DNA from: an uncultured Clostridia bacterium | Lineage (GTDB): Bacteria > Bacillota > Clostridia > Oscillospirales > Acutalibacteraceae | NCBI GenBank assembly: GCA_947623175.1 | Contig: CANQGK010000016.1 | Location: forward strand, 1-63,465 | Length of the DNA: 63,465 nt | Reading direction: 5' to 3' | Shown here: piece after piece, positions 24,921 through 33,357 of the stretch | Layout of the letters: every line of letters starts with the position of its first letter | Numbering within the stretch: the stretch's first letter is position 1 | Translations under genes and position numbers: made by a program | The notes under the pieces: generated by a model | What the model saw: the letters and a program-made list of their open reading frames with translations, nothing else | The model's database searches: none | Told to the model about the DNA's origin: nothing

Positions 24921-27122
24921 TAATATGGCCGTATGGAGCAACGATAAGCACAGCAGTATGATCCACAGCCGCAAATTCGACCTGTCGCCGGTTTGCGGCG
25001 CCGGAGGATTTTCGGGCGAATCCGGCGGGATCGTTTCATCGCCGCAGCCGTCGACAGGCTCCGCTTCCTTTATGATCCTATTTGCGGTCTTTTCGCCGCC
25101 GAAGTCCGGTATTTTGTCATTGAGAAATGCCGCGGCCGCCGTTTCGTTTTCCAATATTTTGCCTTCCGCCACGGAGTCGCCCGTTCCGTTGACCGTCACG
25201 GTATAACCGTCGTTGTCGCTTTCCCCGACAGTATATCCTACGCCTGCCGGTAATTCCTCGGCGACGGCGTTTTGACCGTCCTTCAACCGAAAAACGCTTA
25301 CGCCGTTGATAAAGATCAAATCGCCGTATTTGCCGTTCACCTCCGGGTTATCCAAAGTCACGGTAAAGGTAAACGCCTTTGTCCTGTCGCCCCTCGCTAC
25401 CGTTTTTGAAATAATCAAATCCCCACCGTTTGTGCCGATAACCGGTTGGTTTTTATAATTGATAACCGTATTATCCACTCCGACGGTACCGACTACGCTT
25501 CCGTATGCAACCGCGATATCGTATTTTTCGGCGCTTGCGCTAAATCCTTCCGGCGCGGATTCTTCGAAAATCGTATAGGAATGACCCGACGGCACATTTT
25601 CAAACAGGACTCTGCCGTCGCTGTCCGACATGGCGACGGCTATCGGAGCTTCTTCGTAATACAGTCCGAATTTCGCGCCGGCAAGCGGCAGTCCGTTCTC
25701 GTCCGTCTTTCGGAAGGAGATATCCGCCGCGTAACCTTTTGCCGACGGCAGGTTGAAATAGGCGGTACCGTTTTCGATTTCCGAAACGCCGCTGTCCGTA
25801 GTTTTTTCGATGAACCATGTAACGGAGGTTATCCCGTTTGTCGGGTAATACCGATTTGCCGTATAGTCGGGAGCAAGAGTGTTTAATTTTACCTTATATG
25901 TAAGCCGATAGACGTTGAACCCGTCCTCCGTTATCTCCGCCGGCGTTGACAGGCGCAAATTCCAGGCTATCTTTTTATCCGCGGAATTATAAAAATACTC
26001 GTTTTCGTTCTGTGATTCCGTCACGAATCCGTTAAAATCAAACATTTCTCCGAGCGGATCTTCGGCGATCCAAGCCTTGGCTTGAAGTCTTATCAATTCG
26101 GAAATGTTCTCGAATATATTTGATAAATCTCCGGCGTTTTCTACGGCATAGGTAATAAAGCCGCAATTTTCCCGCAGCCAATCCGCACCGGTTTTGCGCA
26201 GACCGCAGCTTCGCTCGCTGCAAGTAATGCCGTCATTGCCGAGAAAAATTCCGTAAACGTTAATGCCGGTCGCCAAAACCGCCTTTGCGGTGTTCTCTGT
26301 TTTTGTATGTGTACTGTGATCCGTCGACGAGCCGGTACCGCGGATCGTCTGCGGTGCGCCGATCGATTGATCCGACGTATCCTTCGCCGCCTCCTCGCTG
26401 AGGTAATAGGTGGGGCGGCCGTCCGTCAGGACAACGATATTCTTGCTTGCAATATTCGCCGCTTCTTTGCTTCCGAGCAGGTTGGAAGCGAGTATCAGAC
26501 CCGCTTGCAGACAGGTTCCGCCTTCGGCATTCATACTGTCTATGGCGGAGAAAACGGAAAGGTCGTCCGCGTCCGTCCACGGCTGATAAGCGGTTGCCGC
26601 GGTGATTCCTTTTTGACGGGGAGCCCCAAAGCCTCCGCTTATCTCCTGCTGTCCGCTAAATCCCACTACCGCGATTTTGCGAATCGCCTTTTCATCGCCC
26701 GTTTCGGCAAATTTGTCGATAAAGCTTTTCGCCGCCTGCTTCGCTTTTTCCAGCCTCTTATCCTCTTTCATGCTCCCGGACAGGTCGATCACAAGTACGA
26801 CCGCCGCGTCGGGCGAAAGTTCAATATTTTGTATTTCCGCTTTGGTACGGACGTCCAACGTAATCAGAAATTCATTTTCGCCCTCGCCGGGGGTAATCGT
26901 TTTGTTTGTTCGCAGCCAATCGTCGGCATAGCTTTTAGAGGTATCTCCGTAAAGCTCGGGAGTATCCGACGCTTCTCCCGTAATATCATCCGCCTCAAAA
27001 TGCTTTCCGATTTGATTTTTCGGCGTATATACGTCCGACGCGGCGACTCCCCGTGCCGAAAGCCCGAAAATCATCATTAAGCAGAGCGCTCCGCCGCATA
27101 ACCGTCTCAGAATTTGCTTCAT
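24867..27122 (-). CDS. Sortase-anchored VWA/Cna-B adhesin (pilus-tip-like)
   Basis: 751 residues. A signal peptide (1-28) leads to a von Willebrand A domain (about 105-335) with the MIDAS motif DLSGSM (113-118) and a later LTDGRP. An SpaA/Cna-B-type beta domain (about 470-560) is followed by a Spy0128-like pilin domain (about 575-690). The C-terminus has a Pro-rich spacer, PAPQTGD as an LPXTG-like sorting motif, one hydrophobic helix and a short tail with Arg residues. Last 17 codons plus stop lie inside the palindromic element at 24751-24920. No sortase is encoded nearby. It resembles tip adhesins of Gram-positive pili. The sensor/regulator genes upstream may control it. Confidence 0.9.
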   Translation of the reverse strand: MKQILRRLCGGALCLMMIFGLSARGVAASDVYTPKNQIGKHFEADDITGEASDTPELYGDTSKSYADDWLRTNKTITPGEGENEFLITLDVRTKAEIQNIELSPDAAVVLVIDLSGSMKEDKRLEKAKQAAKSFIDKFAETGDEKAIRKIAVVGFSGQQEISGGFGAPRQKGITAATAYQPWTDADDLSVFSAIDSMNAEGGTCLQAGLILASNLLGSKEAANIASKNIVVLTDGRPTYYLSEEAAKDTSDQSIGAPQTIRGTGSSTDHSTHTKTENTAKAVLATGINVYGIFLGNDGITCSERSCGLRKTGADWLRENCGFITYAVENAGDLSNIFENISELIRLQAKAWIAEDPLGEMFDFNGFVTESQNENEYFYNSADKKIAWNLRLSTPAEITEDGFNVYRLTYKVKLNTLAPDYTANRYYPTNGITSVTWFIEKTTDSGVSEIENGTAYFNLPSAKGYAADISFRKTDENGLPLAGAKFGLYYEEAPIAVAMSDSDGRVLFENVPSGHSYTIFEESAPEGFSASAEKYDIAVAYGSVVGTVGVDNTVINYKNQPVIGTNGGDLIISKTVARGDRTKAFTFTVTLDNPEVNGKYGDLIFINGVSVFRLKDGQNAVAEELPAGVGYTVGESDNDGYTVTVNGTGDSVAEGKILENETAAAAFLNDKIPDFGGEKTANRIIKEAEPVDGCGDETIPPDSPENPPAPQTGDRSNLRLWIILLCLSLLHTAILMMFRQGRYDVTPEGAMM

Positions 27123-27145
27123 ACCGTATCCTCCGTTGAAAAATG

Positions 27146-27158
27146 ACTTATCATAAGT
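27146..27158. promoter_or_regulatory. Inverted repeat upstream of the adhesin gene
   Basis: ACTTAT-C-ATAAGT lies 24 bp upstream of the adhesin start, in the 48-bp gap after the AP2 gene. A 6-bp palindrome with 1-nt spacer could be an operator for the nearby LuxR-type regulator or a minor RNA hairpin. It is a single occurrence, so support is weak. Confidence 0.3.
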
Positions 27159-27170
27159 GGGATAGCAATG

Positions 27171-27809
27171 CTATTGAAAAGATTCCAAAAATCCGACGAA
27201 CCACTTCTGTTCCGCTTCCCGGCGTACCCGCGCCGCCTCTTCCGGCGAATCGAAGCTGCCGAACCGGCGGTTTATTCCCTGAAAGCGCAGGCTTGCCCGC
27301 CATTTACGGCTTCGTCTGTCATAGGTAACGCCGATCATGTCCCCGTCTGCCGCGGTCCGGTTATACTCCAAAATCCGCAAAAGCTTAGAAGTCTGTGTTC
27401 CGCCGACATAGCCGGCAGCCCGACGCATTTTCTGCACTTTTCCTTCGTTTTCCATGCATCCGCAGCTTCGGATATTTCCGGACGTCAAAGAATCGAGACG
27501 GACAAGCGTGGTATTGCCGCAATCACAGCGGCATTTCCACAGCGGAGAACGAGCGCCGCCATGTCGAACCGTCTCTTCCGTTTTTTCAATCACGGTAAGG
27601 GAGCCGAATCGCTTGCCGATATACGGCAAAACACGGCGGCACCCACAGCTGACCGTATGCCCGCGGCGGAGATTTCCGGCAAATACGTCGATTTCTTTTC
27701 CGCAGTCACAGCGACAGCGCCAGCATACGCCGGAAGCGTCTTTTTCCGATCTGCAAAGTACCGTCAGCATACCGAACCTTTGGCCTGTCAGGTCAATAAA
27801 GCGACTCAT
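27171..27809 (-). CDS. Zinc-ribbon-like repeat / AP2-domain protein
   Basis: 212 residues from ATG 27809, which has GGAGG 7 nt upstream. Two copies of a cysteine module occur: WRCRCDCGKEIDVFAGNLRR ending SCGC, and WKCRCDCGNTTLVRLDSL ending SCGC, each preceded by the G-x-RFGxLTV segment; they look like metal-binding ribbons seen in phage and intron-associated proteins. The C-terminus (GVTYDRRSRKWRASLRFQGI then FGSFDSPEEAA) is an AP2/ERF-type DNA-binding domain. No nuclease motif is obvious. It lies between regulators and adhesin on the same strand; the role is unknown and it may be of phage or mobile origin. Confidence 0.75.
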   Translation of the reverse strand: MSRFIDLTGQRFGMLTVLCRSEKDASGVCWRCRCDCGKEIDVFAGNLRRGHTVSCGCRRVLPYIGKRFGSLTVIEKTEETVRHGGARSPLWKCRCDCGNTTLVRLDSLTSGNIRSCGCMENEGKVQKMRRAAGYVGGTQTSKLLRILEYNRTAADGDMIGVTYDRRSRKWRASLRFQGINRRFGSFDSPEEAARVRREAEQKWFVGFLESFQ

Positions 27810-27894
27810 ACGCATCCTCCTCCGTCTTTCCCGCCGCAATACGGCGCTGCCGCATTGTATCAAAGGTTTGTCCGAATATCTCGCTTCGTTTCAT
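27793..27894 (-). CDS. Small coupled ORF upstream of the AP2 gene
   Basis: A 33-codon ORF beginning MKRSEIFGQTFDTM and ending EEDAYESLY, with GGAGG 7-8 nt before its ATG at 27894. It overlaps the start of the AP2 gene by 17 bp in another frame, so that gene could be translationally coupled to it. The product would be a charged, probably helical peptide. No homologue is recognised. The good ribosome binding site and overlap are the only support. Confidence 0.45.
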   Translation of the reverse strand: MKRSEIFGQTFDTMRQRRIAAGKTEEDAYESLY

Positions 27895-28012
27895 ACCGCG
27901 TCCTCCGCCTCTAAAGTGATTTCAGATATTTATCCGGCTGCAATGCCGGCCCGTATAATAAGATACCGCTTTTTTAGGTAAAAAGCCCCGACATAAACGT
28001 TAGTTTTTCGAC

Positions 28013-28043
28013 AAAAAAAGCGACAGCCCGCAAAGGCTGTCGC
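28013..28043 (-). terminator. Terminator after the LuxR regulator operon
   Basis: GCGACAGCC (28020-28028), loop CGCAAA and GGCTGTCGC (28035-28043) form a perfect 9-bp stem, followed on the minus strand by TTTTTTT. It separates the sensor/regulator operon from the AP2/adhesin genes; a TATTAT -10-like sequence lies in the next 60 bp toward 27894. Confidence 0.9.
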
Positions 28044-28066
28044 CGAAATCAAATCAAACGGTAATT

Positions 28067-28702
28067 CTACGTCTCCCCGATGTTCGGAATTGCAATTCCG
28101 CTGCGGACGGCGTTTACCGCCAGCTCCGTTCGGGAGGAGTGTCCCGTTTTGGAAATCAAATTATTTACATGATAACGGACGGTACTCAAACTAAGCCACA
28201 ACCGCTCGGCAATTTCCCTGTCGGTAAGACCCTCCGCCAAAAGCCGCAAAACATCCAATTCCCGCTCCGTAAGCTCCGTGTTTTTCGCAAATCCGAGTTG
28301 TGTTACCGGCGGACTGTCGGGAAAAATCTTTTCTCCCGCCATGACCCTGTCCATAACCTCGCGCATGGGAAGCTCCTGTACTTCCTTGTACCAAAAAGCG
28401 TCCACTCCGATTTCTTTTGCCCGCTTCAAAAACATAGCGTCCGGCATGGAAGTGACGATGATGATTTTTGTGGCGGGATAGGAGGCTTTGATTCTCTGCG
28501 CGGCGTCCAGCCCGCTGAAGCCGTCCTTCATAACAATGTCTATTACGGCAAGATCGATTTGGCATCCCGCGCAATAGGCGTCGGCAACCTTTGCGGTTTC
28601 AATGGAAGCCGCTACGCGATAATTTTCCGAACCCGACACAAAATTTTCAAATAACTGTCTTGACATAATCTGATCGTCTACAATCAACACCTGATAGGGC
28701 AT
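28067..28702 (-). CDS. NarL/LuxR-family response regulator
   Basis: 211 residues. The receiver domain has D9-D10, phospho-acceptor D55 (AVIDIVMKDG) and the S/T and Lys-side switch region; the C-terminal LuxR-type helix-turn-helix runs about 144-187 (LTERELDVLRLLAEGLTDRE, then TVRYHVNNLISKTG). It begins 1 nt after the kinase stop and is the last gene of a three-gene operon. The adhesin gene 1 kb downstream is a plausible target, which is inference from position. Confidence 0.93.
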   Translation of the reverse strand: MPYQVLIVDDQIMSRQLFENFVSGSENYRVAASIETAKVADAYCAGCQIDLAVIDIVMKDGFSGLDAAQRIKASYPATKIIIVTSMPDAMFLKRAKEIGVDAFWYKEVQELPMREVMDRVMAGEKIFPDSPPVTQLGFAKNTELTERELDVLRLLAEGLTDREIAERLWLSLSTVRYHVNNLISKTGHSSRTELAVNAVRSGIAIPNIGET

Positions 28703-28703
28703 T

Positions 28704-29984
28704 TCAGACCTCCTTGGGTAATTTTACGGTAATTGATAAATCGGGGCTTGCGGAAATCGTCATTTCTCCGCCCGCCCGCTCGATCAAGGCGCGCAGCAGC
28801 TTCAATCCGCCTTTTTCACAAATTTCCCCCTTCGGCGGATCGCCGTTGTTTGTAAATACGGCGGTCAGCAAATTTTCGTTTTCCGAGATACAAACGTTCA
28901 GCTTGTTTCCGCCGGCGTGGCGCAGTGTATTGGTAAAGCACTCATGAATGCCTACGGCGATAATATGCTTCGCAGGCTGCGTTTGCGGCAGTTTTCCCGA
29001 AACGACGACCTCTACGCCGAGTCGTTTCGCCGTGCCGATCATAAGCTCATATTCATCGGGATCGGCGTCCGCCACTCCCTTTAGAAAATCTATATTTTCG
29101 TGCAGTCGTTTTATCATACCCGCCCTTTCGCTTTCGCTTGTGTATCCGTTAAAGATCATGCGTTTTATCAAAAGCAGGTTCTGCCCCAGCTCGTCATGTA
29201 TTTTAATTTTTGCCGCAAGCAGTTCCCGCTCCGAAGCGAGCGAAACGATTTCCCGATTTGTTTTTGCAAGCTTGGCGCTCTGCTCCAGCACCTTTTCCCG
29301 TACCTGCCGCAGTTGCTGTGTTTTTCGATAAGCGTCGGTAATATCCGAAACCATAATCGCCCGTATCGCGATGTTTTCGTAGGGTATGATTTCTTCGGTT
29401 ACCGTCCACGCCGTGTCGTCGGACAGACATATGACAAACGCCTCGGGCGCATCAATCATTTTACAACCCCGCAGAAATTCGCCCGTGTGCAGTTTTTTCG
29501 CAAAGCCCGCGCCGTCCGTCGGCGGTTCCCCGGTAAGCTTTTTGCAAAACCGCTCCATTGCGGGGTTGACGAGTAAAATCCTGCCGTTCGGCGCATAGCA
29601 CAAAACGCCCAACGGCAAGCCGTCCGTCGCTTCCTTAATCGACATCAGGGTAATACGTTTTTTTCGGTGAGCCGAAATGCTCCGAAACAGAAGCGTTTCG
29701 CCTATCGCCAAAGCCAAACAGACGAACATAATCGCTCGTTCGGGTATGGCGGGCTCAAAGGGCTCCGCCGTCCGGGCGTACACCGCTTGCCCGAGGAAGG
29801 CTCCGATATATTGAAAAAGACCGTAGGAAAGAAAAACGGCGCACAATGCGGCCGCCGCTCCCGCGGCTCGTTTTTGGCGAAGCATCAGCGCAAAAACGGT
29901 AACGCCGGTAAAGAACAGCAGAAGAGAAAAAATACCCGTAACGGACCAAAGTACGGATTCGGATCGGAATCCTTCATGCGTCAT
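28704..29984 (-). CDS. Sensor histidine kinase (HisKA_3-like)
   Basis: 426 residues. Three or so membrane helices occupy the first 90 residues (SLLLFFTGVTVFALML and others), a PAS-like region follows at about 110-215, then a coiled segment and the phospho-acceptor box KIHDELGQNLLLIKRM, the HDELGQ form that pairs with NarL/LuxR regulators. The ATPase domain has GIHECFTNTLRHAGG as N-box and GGLKLLRALIERAGGEM as a shortened G-box. It overlaps the preceding gene by 4 bp and is 1 nt before the regulator. Confidence 0.88.
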   Translation of the reverse strand: MTHEGFRSESVLWSVTGIFSLLLFFTGVTVFALMLRQKRAAGAAAALCAVFLSYGLFQYIGAFLGQAVYARTAEPFEPAIPERAIMFVCLALAIGETLLFRSISAHRKKRITLMSIKEATDGLPLGVLCYAPNGRILLVNPAMERFCKKLTGEPPTDGAGFAKKLHTGEFLRGCKMIDAPEAFVICLSDDTAWTVTEEIIPYENIAIRAIMVSDITDAYRKTQQLRQVREKVLEQSAKLAKTNREIVSLASERELLAAKIKIHDELGQNLLLIKRMIFNGYTSESERAGMIKRLHENIDFLKGVADADPDEYELMIGTAKRLGVEVVVSGKLPQTQPAKHIIAVGIHECFTNTLRHAGGNKLNVCISENENLLTAVFTNNGDPPKGEICEKGGLKLLRALIERAGGEMTISASPDLSITVKLPKEV

Positions 29985-31618
29985 ATATCGCCGCCTCCCT
30001 TCACAAACGTGAAAGAAACGTTGATGTCCTGCCCCTCTTTCGTAATAGAGCCCTTAGAAGAAAAATCCTTTTCTGTCCGCCGCAGGTCGTCGGATTCATA
30101 GGAAAAATTCTCTGTTTTCAAAAGCATGCGGAGAATCAATTCATTTTTTTCGGCACGTACCGACACGTTGACGTGGGATAACGCGTCCATGCTTTTTTCC
30201 AAAACGCTCCAAAACCGCTCATAGGCGGAGATAATAAGGGCGGACGGATAAGCGCCCGTTCCGAAAAAGGACGCCGCCGTTACGGTACCGCACAGCTTGA
30301 CGTATTCCAGCGTCTCGGTAATAGCCGCCGTCAGCTCTCCTACGGGCAGAGGCCCGGAAACCGCCAAAAGCTCCATATTGCTGCGTCTTTTGATATAAGC
30401 CTTCAATACGGAAATTTTGGGGAGCTTTGTATCCAACGGCAGCTTTGTATCGTTCAATAAATCGTTGATTTCCGAAAGCTGTTTATGTACGATTTCGGAA
30501 ATGCCGTCATACAGGCGATTGCGGGTTTCGACCTTCGCTTTTTCCCGCTTGATGCGGTTTTCCTCAGCCAGATATGCGTTGCGGGTTTCGAGCTGCTGTG
30601 TTGCTTCCGTAAGCTGCCGAGTAAGCGCTTTGATATATTTTACGTCGACCGTCCATTCGATGCTGCCGCCTAAAATGGGATGCCGCATAATTTGTATATC
30701 CTCGCTTGCCGAAAACGGATATTCCGCCCCCGCGGTTCGGTAAACCGCCCTCCCGTCGTGATCCAAAATAACGGCAGGGTAGGAAGTGGCGGAAAACAGT
30801 TTGCCGTAATCCTTGTTTGCAGGAATCATTCCGGTTTGTATACAGGCTTCCAAAAATGCGACGGTACAAATGCAGAAAATTTCCCCGTAATCCCAAAGCC
30901 GAACGCCGCCGATCCGGGGATCCGAATCAAAAATATACAACGGGATATAAACCGCTTCGACAAAAACAGGAATAAACGGCAGAATGCAATGCTCTTTCGC
31001 GCAGAACCGCCGATGCTTTTTCAAAATAACAATGCAGGCGGCAAAAACCGCAAGCAGGACATACGCCATAAACAGATAGATAAGCCATGCGCGGCCGATT
31101 TCGCCGAGATCCGCCTTCCGCGCGTCCCGAAAATAAAAGGCAAAAAAGTGAAGGTCGTTTGTCAGAACGCCCAGCGTCAGCAGAACGCCTGCAAAGCCCG
31201 GCAGCCAAAGTACGGCGGGCAGAGGCTTTCCCGTCGGTCGATAGATGAATACGGACAGGTAAAAGCACAGCAAAGCAATCGCCATCATCGGCGCATAGTG
31301 GAGATATCGTAAAGAGCGCTGTATCGCGGGAATATCACAGAAAAACCGGTTGCTGAAAATCTGCAATAAGGAGCAGAGCAATATCTGCGCCGCGATCCAT
31401 AAAAGCAAATTTCGCAGGAGGACGTCTACGACACGCGCCTGAATTGAGAGCGCCCAGAGCAGAACAAGCACTCCGCAATAAAGCCTGGAGCATTCCGTGA
31501 ATCCAAAGCTTTCAAGAAACACATTGAGAAAACCGCATATCAAAAAGGCGGCGATAAGCATGACCGTATTTCGTTTTACCGAACCCGATAATATCAACTT
31601 CCCGCGCCCCTTTTCCAA
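29981..31618 (-). CDS. Seven-TM sensor protein with degenerate kinase-like region
   Basis: 545 residues. Seven or eight hydrophobic helices fill residues about 20-265, resembling the N-terminal 7TM region of some Firmicute histidine kinases. A PAS-like stretch, a coiled coil (about 335-385) with IVHKQLSEINDLL where a phospho-acceptor His could be, and a C-terminal region whose layout mimics a HATPase domain follow. The N-box asparagine and the glycine-rich boxes are missing (ERFWSVLEKSMDAL in place of an N-box). It probably senses but does not bind ATP. It is operonic with an intact kinase (4-bp overlap). Confidence 0.7.
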   Translation of the reverse strand: MEKGRGKLILSGSVKRNTVMLIAAFLICGFLNVFLESFGFTECSRLYCGVLVLLWALSIQARVVDVLLRNLLLWIAAQILLCSLLQIFSNRFFCDIPAIQRSLRYLHYAPMMAIALLCFYLSVFIYRPTGKPLPAVLWLPGFAGVLLTLGVLTNDLHFFAFYFRDARKADLGEIGRAWLIYLFMAYVLLAVFAACIVILKKHRRFCAKEHCILPFIPVFVEAVYIPLYIFDSDPRIGGVRLWDYGEIFCICTVAFLEACIQTGMIPANKDYGKLFSATSYPAVILDHDGRAVYRTAGAEYPFSASEDIQIMRHPILGGSIEWTVDVKYIKALTRQLTEATQQLETRNAYLAEENRIKREKAKVETRNRLYDGISEIVHKQLSEINDLLNDTKLPLDTKLPKISVLKAYIKRRSNMELLAVSGPLPVGELTAAITETLEYVKLCGTVTAASFFGTGAYPSALIISAYERFWSVLEKSMDALSHVNVSVRAEKNELILRMLLKTENFSYESDDLRRTEKDFSSKGSITKEGQDINVSFTFVKGGGDI

Positions 31619-31648
31619 TCCGGTATTTTTGATCCGAGAACCGTCTTA

Positions 31649-31654
31649 ATTATA
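31649..31654 (-). promoter_or_regulatory. -10 element of the sensor operon
   Basis: TATAAT on the minus strand lies about 30 bp upstream of the start at 31618. There is no clear -35 at 17 bp; the region upstream is the terminator hairpin at 31658-31685. Confidence 0.4.
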
Positions 31655-31657
31655 CGG

Positions 31658-31685
31658 TTTTTGTCGGGCTTTGCCCCAACAAAAA
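31658..31685. terminator. Bidirectional terminator-like hairpin
   Basis: TTTTTGTCGGGC, loop TTT, and GCCCCAACAAAAA pair with an internal mismatch. A/T runs on both sides allow termination either way; it follows the DUF4143 ATPase gene on the minus strand. Confidence 0.65.
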
Positions 31686-31730
31686 TATCAGTTTTCACGC
31701 CGCGCTTCTCTTTTTCTTCGGTTTTGCCCG

Positions 31731-33107
31731 TCAACTCTTTTTGCGTTTGTCATCCGTAAGCTTCGCAAGATCCGTAATTTCTATCACAGGCAGCTTAATA
31801 TCCTCGTCGCCGACAAACATCAGCATATAGATCGGATAATAAACGTATTTTCCTTTTTCTTCCGTATTATAATTGGTAAAGACGAACGCCTCGTTTATCG
31901 AATAGTTCGAAATTTCCATAATGTTGCAAAGCGCGCTGTGACGCTTGTAATCCTTGCCGCTTTTGATTTCAATAGGCAGTACCTTACCGTTATATTCCGC
32001 GACGAAGTCCAATTCTCCGAACCGTTTGCTGTTATAATAATATAAGGTGATCCCGTGAGCTTTTAATTCCTGCGCCGCGATATTTTCATACACCGCGCCG
32101 AAATTTATATCGGGATCGTCGGATAAAAGCCGCATTTTTGCCGCCTTGCCGTAAAGTGAAGTGAGCATGCCGACGTCCGACAGAAACAGCTTAAACAAGC
32201 TGCTGTTTTCGTTTAATTTAAGCGGAACGGCGGGCTCGGCGACGTTATAAACGGGCAGGGCGACGCCCGCGCTCGACAGCCACAAAAAATCCTCCGCGCT
32301 TTTTTCGTAACGAAGCCCCTTTTTCATATCGGAAAAAACAAACCGCTTATTTTGTTTGTTAAGCTCCGCCGGAATTAAATCGTATATCCGCGTCAGATAA
32401 ATGCGCTTTTCCTCGGATTCGTATTTTGTGAAATCCTTTTTGTATTGCGCGGCGATATCCGCATGCTCGCTTATCACGTCCTCAAGACTTCTCGTTTCGC
32501 TGAATTTCTGCACCGCCGCGGGCATTCCGCCGACGTTCAGGTAGGTGTTGAATATCCGCATCATACGGTCGTGAACCGCTTCGTCTACGGGAGTTCTCTC
32601 GACAAAAGCCCTGTGCAGGGAGCTTTTAAGCGCGTCGGTGAAATTGTAAATCTGTAAAAATTCCTCAAAGTCCATCGGATACATCGTCAGCGTTTTCAGG
32701 TATCCAACGGGCGCGGAGGCGACGTTTTGCAATTCGACGCCGAGCAGTGAACCGCTGAAAATATATCTGAATGAGCCCTCGTCAACCCAGAATTTGACCT
32801 TTGTGGCGATTTCCTTAAATTCCTGAATTTCGTCAATGAAAATGAAAGTCTTACCCTTAATAAACGGCTTGTCGGTAAAAAGCGAAAGGGCGGTCACCAT
32901 ATCCTCGACCGTTTCGCTTTTTTCGAGCAGCTTTACAAGCTCGGGCGACTGTATGAGGTTGAACTCGGCGTATTCGCACTTAAATTCCTTTAACACCTTG
33001 CGTATAATATAGGTTTTTCCGACCTGTCGGGCGCCGTCTATAAGCAGTGCCTTTTTATCATTTTCGATCCAGGAAGCAATTCGGCTTTCGATTTTTCTGT
33101 TAAGCAT
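31731..33107 (-). CDS. AAA-family ATPase with DUF4143 domain
   Basis: 458 residues. Walker A GARQVGKTY (25-33) and Walker B FIFIDEIQEF identify the AAA_14 domain; the C-terminal half (about 200-420) is DUF4143, with LSSAGVALPVYNVAEPAVPL, FLSDVGMLTSLYG and the nuclease-like ELDFVAEYNGKVLPIEIKSG motif (E-x-D...E-x-K). These are common accessory ATPases whose biology is poorly understood; the D-ExK residues suggest a PD-(D/E)XK-like fold. It is preceded by a 32-bp tandem repeat and by a Fic gene on the same strand. Confidence 0.92.
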   Translation of the reverse strand: MLNRKIESRIASWIENDKKALLIDGARQVGKTYIIRKVLKEFKCEYAEFNLIQSPELVKLLEKSETVEDMVTALSLFTDKPFIKGKTFIFIDEIQEFKEIATKVKFWVDEGSFRYIFSGSLLGVELQNVASAPVGYLKTLTMYPMDFEEFLQIYNFTDALKSSLHRAFVERTPVDEAVHDRMMRIFNTYLNVGGMPAAVQKFSETRSLEDVISEHADIAAQYKKDFTKYESEEKRIYLTRIYDLIPAELNKQNKRFVFSDMKKGLRYEKSAEDFLWLSSAGVALPVYNVAEPAVPLKLNENSSLFKLFLSDVGMLTSLYGKAAKMRLLSDDPDINFGAVYENIAAQELKAHGITLYYYNSKRFGELDFVAEYNGKVLPIEIKSGKDYKRHSALCNIMEISNYSINEAFVFTNYNTEEKGKYVYYPIYMLMFVGDEDIKLPVIEITDLAKLTDDKRKKS

Positions 33108-33147
33108 AAACCTTCACCTTCTCTCAATATAGTTTACCACGCTTTGA

Positions 33148-33297
33148 ACATTTATGCAACCGTTTTTGAAAGAAAATTTACATTTTTCCAACCCGAAAAT
33201 CCGCCTTTTTGACATTTTTCCAACTCGAAAAAGCGCATTTCTGACATTTTTCCAACCGAAAAACGCCCGTTTTGAACATTTTTCCGACTTTTGCCCG
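33148..33297. repeat. Tandem 32-bp repeat upstream of the ATPase gene
   Basis: Units of exactly 32 bp start at 33148 (diverged), 33180, 33212 and 33244, and a partial unit at 33276. Each has the core ACATTTTTCCAAC followed by CGAAAA and a variable G/C patch. On the ATPase's coding strand the core reads GTTGGAAAAATGT. It fills the gap between the Fic stop and the ATPase start. As 32 is not a multiple of three, apparent ORFs across it are not conserved coding sequence. Confidence 0.85.
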
Positions 33298-33357
33298 TCC
33301 GAGCGGAGCAAAAAAGCCGGCTTCTCCCGTCCGAGCGCGGCGGCAAAAATTAAAAAA

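Noticed and set aside
24582..24923. Plus-strand ORF across tmRNA, terminator and palindromic element
   Set aside because: It runs through the tRNA-like end of ssrA and its terminator hairpin; known type of spurious annotation.
27171..27809. HNH homing endonuclease call for the AP2/zinc protein
   Set aside because: AP2 domains often accompany HNH nucleases, but no H-N-H triad is visible; the cysteine modules look like repeated ribbons.
33114..33346. Two minus-strand ORFs across the 32-bp tandem repeat
   Set aside because: Unit length is not a multiple of three, so the peptide repeat changes frame; the region is better explained as non-coding tandem repeat.
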